DNA of 12,661 nt from assembly GCA_017998195.1 (NCBI GenBank), contig JAGODN010000026.1, positions 1 through 12,661 of the forward strand, in the 5' to 3' direction. Below, one piece after another: positions 6,525 to 12,661 of the stretch. Numbering within the stretch: position 1 is the stretch's first letter; each line of letters begins with the position of its first letter. The stretch is from Desulfobulbus sp. (GTDB taxonomy: Bacteria > Desulfobacterota > Desulfobulbia > Desulfobulbales > Desulfobulbaceae). Both the position numbers and the translations under genes were made by a program. Under the pieces are notes generated by a model. The model was not told the DNA's origin, ran no database searches, and was given only the letters and a program-made list of their open reading frames with translations.

Positions 6525-7069
6525 GACACACGATATTAGCCCGACGATACGCGAAAGCGCTCTTTGCCTTGGGCAAGGAGCAGGGGAAGACGGAAGAATA
6601 CAGCGGCCTGCTGGCCGGCATAGCCGCCCTGTACGACGACAGCGCCGCCGGGGTGGGAGACGCCGTCACCAACCCGCTCTACCCGCTGGAGGTCCGGCAG
6701 AAGGTGATGGCCAGGATCGCCGAGTCGGCTCAGGCCGACGCCATCATGACCAGTTTCCTCAACCTGCTCATCGACAAGAAACGGGCGGACATTCTGCCCG
6801 ACATCGCCGAGGAGATGCAGGTGCTGGTGGACCTGGACCGGAACATCAGCCACGGTTCCATTACCTCCGCCATCGAACTGGACCAGGCCCTGCTGGACAA
6901 GATTCAGGCGACGCTGGAAAAACTCACAGGCAAGAAGGTTATACTTGCAACCCAGGTCGATCCGTCCATTATCGGCGGAATTATAGCCAAGGTTGGTGAC
7001 TTGGTGCTGGACGGAAGTATACGCACGCAACTTAATGGATTAAAGGAATCTATCAAGGGGAGAGAATAG
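6521..7069 (+). CDS. atpH: F-type ATP synthase subunit delta
   Basis: The delta (OSCP-like) subunit caps the top of F1 and connects it to the b/b' stalk. The 182-residue length is normal. The N-terminus 'ILARRYAKALFALG' is the conserved start of the helical N-terminal domain. The C-terminal part 'VDPSIIGGIIAKVGDLVLDGSI' with 'RTQLNGLK' is the most conserved family signature, at about residues 146-175. The start is a GTG at 6521 that overlaps the atpF stop in a GTGA. There is no strong Shine-Dalgarno in front of it, so its translation is probably coupled to atpF. It is followed by atpA after 3 bases. Confidence 0.95.
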   Translation: MRHTILARRYAKALFALGKEQGKTEEYSGLLAGIAALYDDSAAGVGDAVTNPLYPLEVRQKVMARIAESAQADAIMTSFLNLLIDKKRADILPDIAEEMQVLVDLDRNISHGSITSAIELDQALLDKIQATLEKLTGKKVILATQVDPSIIGGIIAKVGDLVLDGSIRTQLNGLKESIKGRE

Positions 7070-7072
7070 TCA

Positions 7073-8596
<1,524 letters not shown>

Positions 8597-8611
8597 GCAA
8601 GGTAACTACCT

Positions 8612-9490
8612 ATGCCTGGACTAAAAGACGTAAAAGACAAGATCAATGGCGTGAAGAAAACCGCCCAGATCACCAAGGCGATGAATATGGTCGCCTCGGC
8701 AAAATTGCGCGGCGCCCAGGAGAAAATGGAGCGGTTCCGCCCGTATGCCGGCAAATTTGCCGAGGCCATGCGTGATCTGTCTGGCGGTATCGACAGTGGT
8801 GACCTGCCGCTGATGGAGGTGCGCGACGTCCGCAAGGTGGAAATCGTCGTTGTCACTTCGGACCGCGGCCTGTGCGGCAGTTTCAACGCCAACATCATCA
8901 AAACGGCGGATCGGCTGCGCAAGCAGTACGTGGCCGAGGGTAAGTCGGTCAGTATCGTCACCGTGGGCAAGAAGGGCACCCAGGCGTTCCGGAAAACCGG
9001 CAAGGTGCGCGCCTCGTTCAACGATATCATGGGCTCGTTTCAGATGTTCAACGCCCGCGAGATCTCCCAGAATATCACCGAGGCCTTCCTGAACGGGGAA
9101 AGCGACCAGGTGGACGTGGTCTACGGACGGTTCTACTCGGTTGCCGCGCAGCGACCGGAACGGGAAGAACTGCTGCCGATCAAACCCCTGACCGAGGGGG
9201 GGGATGCCGCACCCGCTGCCGGCACCGGCGGCAGTTACACCTACGAGCCCGACCCCGGCGAGATCATGGAAGTGCTGCTGCCGCTTTTTCTCAACGTGCA
9301 GATCTACCATGCCATGCTGGAAGTGGGTGCCAGCGAGCACGCGGCGCGCATGACCGCCATGGACAATGCCACCAGTGCCTGCAAGGATATGATCCGGGAC
9401 CTGACCCGACTGTACAACAAGGCGCGTCAGGCGGCGGTCACCAGCGAATTGATGGACATTGTCGGCGGCGCCGAGGCGCTCAGAGGATAA
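8612..9490 (+). CDS. atpG: F-type ATP synthase subunit gamma
   Basis: Gamma is the central rotor shaft that turns inside the alpha3-beta3 hexamer. The 292-residue protein starts with the conserved 'KDVKDKINGVKKTAQITKAM' N-terminal helix (residues 5-24) and continues 'NMVASAKLRGAQ'. 'VVVTSDRGLCGSFNANI' at about 79-95 is the family signature in the Rossmann-like domain. The C-terminal helix 'RMTAMDNATSACKDMIRDL' near residues 247-265 is the expected rotor pair. A small Ala/Gly-rich linker with 'GGDAAPAAGTGG' at about 199-210 is low-complexity and probably a surface loop. AAGG at 8599-8602 supports the ATG at 8612; the gap after atpA is 15 bases. Confidence 0.97.
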   Translation: MPGLKDVKDKINGVKKTAQITKAMNMVASAKLRGAQEKMERFRPYAGKFAEAMRDLSGGIDSGDLPLMEVRDVRKVEIVVVTSDRGLCGSFNANIIKTADRLRKQYVAEGKSVSIVTVGKKGTQAFRKTGKVRASFNDIMGSFQMFNAREISQNITEAFLNGESDQVDVVYGRFYSVAAQRPEREELLPIKPLTEGGDAAPAAGTGGSYTYEPDPGEIMEVLLPLFLNVQIYHAMLEVGASEHAARMTAMDNATSACKDMIRDLTRLYNKARQAAVTSELMDIVGGAEALRG

Positions 9491-9520
9491 CACGATTTTT
9501 TCAGGTAATGACTGGCTTAG

Positions 9521-9526
9521 AGGAGG
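9521..9526 (+). promoter_or_regulatory. Consensus ribosome binding site for atpD
   Basis: AGGAGG sits 9 bases before the ATG at 9536. An earlier ATG at 9529 is too close to it and out of frame. This is the best Shine-Dalgarno match in the operon, in line with beta being needed in three copies. Confidence 0.75.
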
Positions 9527-9535
9527 CCATGGCAC

Positions 9536-10957
9536 ATGGGTGAGCAAAAAGTAGGAAAAATTATTCAGGTCATCGGGCCGGTTGTCGACGTCGAGTTCGA
9601 GCCCGGGCAACTGCCGGACATTCTGAACGCACTCCACATCACCAACCCGGCGATCAACGATCAGGAGGACAATCTGGTCTGCGAGGTGGCTCAGCATTTG
9701 GGCGACAACGTGGTCCGAACCGTGGCCATGGACCAGACCGACGGTCTGGTTCGCGGCATGGCCGCCAGGGACACCGGTCTGCCGATCACCATTCCGGTCG
9801 GCTCGCCGGCCTTGGGCCGGATCATGAACGTGGTCGGTCGCCCGGTTGACGGCCTGGGGCCGATCGTGTCCGAGAAGAACATGGCCATCCACCGCCCGGC
9901 GCCGGCGTTCACCGAGCAGGACACCGAGGTGAACGTGCTCGAGACAGGCATCAAGGTCATTGACCTGCTCGTTCCCTTCCCGCGCGGCGGCAAGATGGGG
10001 CTGTTCGGCGGCGCCGGTTGCGGCAAGACCGTTATCATGATGGAAATGGTCAACAACATTGCCATGCAGCACGGCGGCATCTCCGTGTTCTGCGGCGTTG
10101 GCGAGCGGACCCGCGAGGGCAACGACCTGTACCACGAAATGAAGGAATCCGGCGTTCTGCCCAAGGCCGCGCTGGTGTACGGCCAGATGACCGAACCGCC
10201 CGGGGCCCGGTCCCGTGTCGCCCTGACCGGTCTGACCGCGGCCGAGTACTTCCGCGACGAAGAGGGCCAGGACGTGCTCTTCTTCGTGGACAACATCTTC
10301 CGCTTCACCCAGGCCGGTTCCGAGGTTTCGGCTCTTCTCGGCCGCATTCCTTCGGCCGTCGGTTACCAGCCGACCCTGGCCACCGACCTCGGCGCCCTGC
10401 AGGAGCGCATCACCTCCACCACCAAAGGCTCGATCACCGCGGTCCAGTGCGTTTACGTGCCGGCCGACGACCTCACCGACCCGGCGCCGGCAACGACCTT
10501 CGCCCATCTCGACGGCACGGTCGTTCTCTCCCGCCAGATCGCCGAGCTCGGCATCTATCCGGCCGTCGACCCGCTCGACTCGACCTCGCGCATTCTCGAC
10601 CCGAACGTTGTCGGGGCGGAGCATTACGCCACCGCCCGAGGTGTCCAGGTGGCCCTGCAGAAATACAAGGAGTTGCAGGACATCATTGCCATCCTCGGTA
10701 TGGACGAGCTTTCCGAGGAAGACCAGTTGACCGTCGCCCGGGCCCGCAAGGTCCAGCGCTTCCTGTCCCAGCCCTTCCATGTGGCCGAGGTGTTCACCGG
10801 CTTCCCGGGCAAGTACGTCAAGGTGGAAGACACGGTTCGCGGCTTCAAGGAGATCCTTGAAGGCAAACACGATGACCTGCCGGAGACCGCCTTCTACATG
10901 GTTGGCGGAATTGACGAGGCGGTCGAGAAGGCGGCAGCCCAGCGGGCCAAGGCCTGA
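9536..10957 (+). CDS. atpD: F-type ATP synthase subunit beta (catalytic)
   Basis: Beta carries the catalytic ATP sites of F1. The 473-residue protein is of normal length. The N-terminal barrel begins 'GKIIQVIGPVVDVEF'. The Walker A motif is GGAGCGKT at residues 158-165, where most known enzymes have GGAGVGKT. The catalytic glutamate is Glu190 in 'GVGERTREG', Walker B 'VLFFVDN' is at 247-253, and the 'DELSEED' loop that contacts gamma is at 390-396. All other catalytic residues expected are present, so the enzyme should be functional. It follows atpG after 45 bases and precedes atpC by 30. The Cys in the P-loop is the one departure from textbook sequence that I can see. Confidence 0.98.
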   Translation: MGEQKVGKIIQVIGPVVDVEFEPGQLPDILNALHITNPAINDQEDNLVCEVAQHLGDNVVRTVAMDQTDGLVRGMAARDTGLPITIPVGSPALGRIMNVVGRPVDGLGPIVSEKNMAIHRPAPAFTEQDTEVNVLETGIKVIDLLVPFPRGGKMGLFGGAGCGKTVIMMEMVNNIAMQHGGISVFCGVGERTREGNDLYHEMKESGVLPKAALVYGQMTEPPGARSRVALTGLTAAEYFRDEEGQDVLFFVDNIFRFTQAGSEVSALLGRIPSAVGYQPTLATDLGALQERITSTTKGSITAVQCVYVPADDLTDPAPATTFAHLDGTVVLSRQIAELGIYPAVDPLDSTSRILDPNVVGAEHYATARGVQVALQKYKELQDIIAILGMDELSEEDQLTVARARKVQRFLSQPFHVAEVFTGFPGKYVKVEDTVRGFKEILEGKHDDLPETAFYMVGGIDEAVEKAAAQRAKA

Positions 10958-10987
10958 ATCGCCGACCACTGAAGCGAGGTACCTTTC

Positions 10988-11404
10988 ATGGCGCAAATTC
11001 ATCTGGAAGTCGTAACACCAACCGGGCCGGTGGTCAGTGAAGAGGTCGACATCGTCACCGCACCGGGTGTTGGTGGCGAGTTCGGTGTCCTGGCCAATCA
11101 CGCTCCCTTTTTGAGCACCATCAAGACCGGCACGTTGAGCTACAAGAAAGACAAGGTGACCAAATACCTGATGGTGAGCGGCGGGTTCTCCGAGGTATCC
11201 AACAACAAGATCACTTTTCTTGTCGAGAGCGCCGAATTCGGGCAGGATATCGATGTCGAGAGGGCCCTGCGGGCCAAGGAACGCGCTGAAAAGCGTTTGG
11301 CCCAGGCCCAGCAGGCCACTGAAAAAATCAACCGCGTCCGGGCTGAGGCCGCCCTGCAGCGGGCCATGGCCCGACTGAAAACGGCCGAGATGATCCGGCA
11401 TTGA
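10988..11404 (+). CDS. atpC: F-type ATP synthase subunit epsilon
   Basis: Epsilon sits at the foot of gamma, couples it to the c-ring and in many bacteria restrains ATP hydrolysis. The 138-residue protein has the N-terminal beta-sandwich at about residues 1-85, including 'VTAPGVGGEFGVLANHAPF', the family signature. The C-terminal helical hairpin at about 88-138 is rich in Ala, Arg and Glu, so this is the full two-domain form, not the short one. GAGG at 10976-10979 lies 8 bases before the ATG. It is the last gene of the operon, with a rho-independent terminator beginning 24 bases after its stop codon. Confidence 0.96.
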   Translation: MAQIHLEVVTPTGPVVSEEVDIVTAPGVGGEFGVLANHAPFLSTIKTGTLSYKKDKVTKYLMVSGGFSEVSNNKITFLVESAEFGQDIDVERALRAKERAEKRLAQAQQATEKINRVRAEAALQRAMARLKTAEMIRH

Positions 11405-11427
11405 GGTATCAGTCCCCACGTTTCCGG

Positions 11428-11460
11428 AAAAGCCGCCCCTGCAGGGCGGCTTTTCTGTTT
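11428..11460 (+). terminator. Rho-independent terminator of the atp operon
   Basis: AAAAGCCGCCC (11428-11438) pairs perfectly with GGGCGGCTTTT (11444-11454) around the 5-base loop CTGCA, giving an 11-bp stem with a GC core and a T-rich 3' side that continues CTGTTT. The A-run on the 5' side means the element could also work on the opposite strand. Confidence 0.93.
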
Positions 11461-11613
11461 CACGGGCCTTCTGTGCTGGGCAAACCCCTGCAGCACGGCA
11501 GGAGTCTTGCCGTACTCGCCCCGATCGAGCCCTGTTCGGCGCAGACCCTGGCATTACCTTCTTGCCGGCCGAGCCGTCACTGGCCGCACCAGGGGGGAAG
11601 CAAGCCGCAAGAG

Positions 11614-11619
11614 AAGGAG
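11614..11619 (+). promoter_or_regulatory. Ribosome binding site for the ZIP transporter
   Basis: AAGGAG is 11 bases before the ATG at 11631 and 5 bases before an in-frame GTG at 11625. It rules out the upstream in-frame ATG at 11562 as the main start, but leaves 11625 and 11631 both possible. Confidence 0.6.
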
Positions 11620-11630
11620 CACATGTGCGT

Positions 11631-12533
11631 ATGAACACTGTCTGGTTTGCCCTGGGATTGACCGCCTTTGCCGGCATGGCCACGGGGATCGGCAGCATGA
11701 TCGCCTTCACCGCCAAACGAACCGACTTTCGTTTTCTTTCCGTGGCCACCGGGTTCTCGGCCGGGGTCATGCTCTATGTCTCCTTCGTGGAGATCTTTGC
11801 GAAAGGGGTGGCGGCCCTGACCGCCGAATACGGCGATCCGCTCGGGCATTGGATCAATGCCGCCTCTTTTTTTGGCGGCATGCTGCTCATCGGGCTGATC
11901 GACAACCTCATCCCTGCCGGCGAAAACCCGCACGAGACCCACTCCGAGGAGGAAACCCGCCCCCTGCAGAATCCAGCAGCACCGGTTCCGGATTTTTTCG
12001 AGACCCCAGCCAATCAGGTGCCGCCGGCCTTTGACGGCGAAAAGCGGGGCCTCCATCACCACAAACTGATGCGCATGGGCCTGTTCACTGCCCTGGCCAT
12101 CGGTATCCACAACTTTCCCGAGGGACTGGCCACCTTTCTGGCGGCCCTGGAGGATCCGAGCCTTGGGGTGGCCATTGCCATCGCCGTTGCCCTGCACAAC
12201 ATTCCCGAGGGGGTGAGTGTGTCGGTGCCGATCTTTTACGCCACTGGTGACCGCAAAAAGGCCTTTTTCTATTCCGTGCTGAGCGGCCTGGCCGAACCCG
12301 TTGGCGCCCTCATCGCCTATGCGGGTCTTCTTGTGTTTTTCGGTTCCGCCAACGGCGGCGTACCGGGCTCGGTAATGGGCATCCTTTTTGGCGGGGTGGC
12401 GGGCATCATGGTCTACATCAGCGTGGACGAACTCCTGCCGACCAGTCGCGCCTATGGTAAGGGGCACGACAGTTTGTTCGGGCTGGTCGGCGGAATGCTG
12501 GTCATGGCCCTGAGCCTGCTGCTCATGCGCTGA
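11631..12533 (+). CDS. zupT: ZIP-family divalent metal transporter (ZupT-like)
   Basis: This is a cytoplasmic membrane protein expected to import zinc and possibly iron or other divalent metals. The 300-residue protein has about eight hydrophobic segments. Its two signature motifs, 'HNFPEG' at residues 160-165 and 'HNIPEG' at 189-194, are the paired metal-binding sites of ZIP helices IV and V. 'GLAEPVGA' at 219-226 is also characteristic. It is longer than E. coli ZupT (257 residues) because of a hydrophilic loop at about 93-148, with His101, His104 and a His142-144 triplet that may bind metal before transport. The ATG at 11631 was chosen because helix I begins directly after it; the frame is open to 11562, but the extra residues are not membrane-like. 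It stands after the atp terminator and is probably a separate transcript. The ZIP family call is firm; the exact metal is inferred. Confidence 0.93.
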   Translation: MNTVWFALGLTAFAGMATGIGSMIAFTAKRTDFRFLSVATGFSAGVMLYVSFVEIFAKGVAALTAEYGDPLGHWINAASFFGGMLLIGLIDNLIPAGENPHETHSEEETRPLQNPAAPVPDFFETPANQVPPAFDGEKRGLHHHKLMRMGLFTALAIGIHNFPEGLATFLAALEDPSLGVAIAIAVALHNIPEGVSVSVPIFYATGDRKKAFFYSVLSGLAEPVGALIAYAGLLVFFGSANGGVPGSVMGILFGGVAGIMVYISVDELLPTSRAYGKGHDSLFGLVGGMLVMALSLLLMR

Positions 12534-12661
12534 GAGAACAAACCCCGGACACTACCCCATCTGTACCAGTTGGCCTCGGAACGCACCGGCTTGCGGGCAC
12601 GGCCAGCCGGTCGTTGTGAACGAGCCGGGAACGAATCGACGGCGTTGACTGGGCAGAGTGC

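Noticed and set aside
11562..11630. Upstream ATG of the ZIP transporter at 11562
   Set aside because: The added residues are hydrophilic and there is a ribosome binding site at 11614-11619 inside them, so the start is at 11625 or 11631.
8621..11770. Very long open frame on the minus strand (over 1000 codons) across atpG, atpD and atpC
   Set aside because: It lies opposite three certain genes. Its protein is rich in His, Gly and Arg with no recognisable domain, as expected for an antisense shadow in GC-rich DNA.
12585..12611. Inverted repeat ACCGGCT/AGCCGGT with a 13-base loop after the ZIP gene
   Set aside because: There is no T-run and the loop is long. It could be a weak or Rho-assisted terminator, but I cannot support the call. 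Nothing else is recognisable in 12534-12661.

Overview
The window is GC-rich and almost fully coding on the + strand. It reads as chromosomal DNA from an anaerobic-type deltaproteobacterium (Desulfobacterota, most likely near the Desulfobulbales). The taxon is inferred from two things. One is a contiguous b'-b-delta-alpha-gamma-beta-epsilon ATP synthase operon that lacks the a and c genes at its head. The other is an unfused oleA-oleB-oleC-oleD cluster, which is known from several members of that group. No sequence search was possible, so the taxon is a guess from gene order.

Region 1 (about 1-5100) is a lipid-related run. It starts with the C-terminal end of a short-chain dehydrogenase resembling fatty-acid-synthesis reductases, followed by a small DUF1232 (YkvA-like) membrane protein. 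A complete head-to-head olefin pathway comes next: OleA (acyl-CoA condensing thiolase-like enzyme), OleB (beta-lactone decarboxylase of the haloalkane dehalogenase type), OleC (AMP-forming beta-lactone synthetase) and OleD (NAD(P)H reductase of the 3-beta-HSD family). oleA/oleB and oleB/oleC overlap by 4 bases; oleD follows after 75 bases with its own strong ribosome binding site. Together they should turn two fatty acyl-CoAs into a long-chain internal olefin by the order A, D, C, B. The catalytic residues I could look for are present in all four.

Region 2 (5101-5385) is the only sizeable intergenic space before the atp genes. It is locally AT-rich and holds a candidate promoter, a 7-bp hairpin, a 9-bp direct repeat and a good ribosome binding site. 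I see no convincing terminator after oleD.

Region 3 (5386-11454) is the F1 part plus both peripheral stalk genes of an F-type ATP synthase: atpF' , atpF, atpH, atpA, atpG, atpD, atpC. It closes with a textbook rho-independent terminator. AtpF carries an unusual signal-peptide-like N-terminus and a His/Ala-rich segment before its membrane helix, and the beta-subunit P-loop reads GGAGCGKT instead of the usual GGAGVGKT.

Region 4 (11455-12661) holds a ZIP-family metal transporter (ZupT-like) after a 176-base leader with small inverted repeats. The last 128 bases have no recognisable gene. I found no CRISPR array, insertion sequence, tRNA, rRNA or phage gene. The most notable content is the complete olefin cluster and the AtpF extension rather than a clearly new system.
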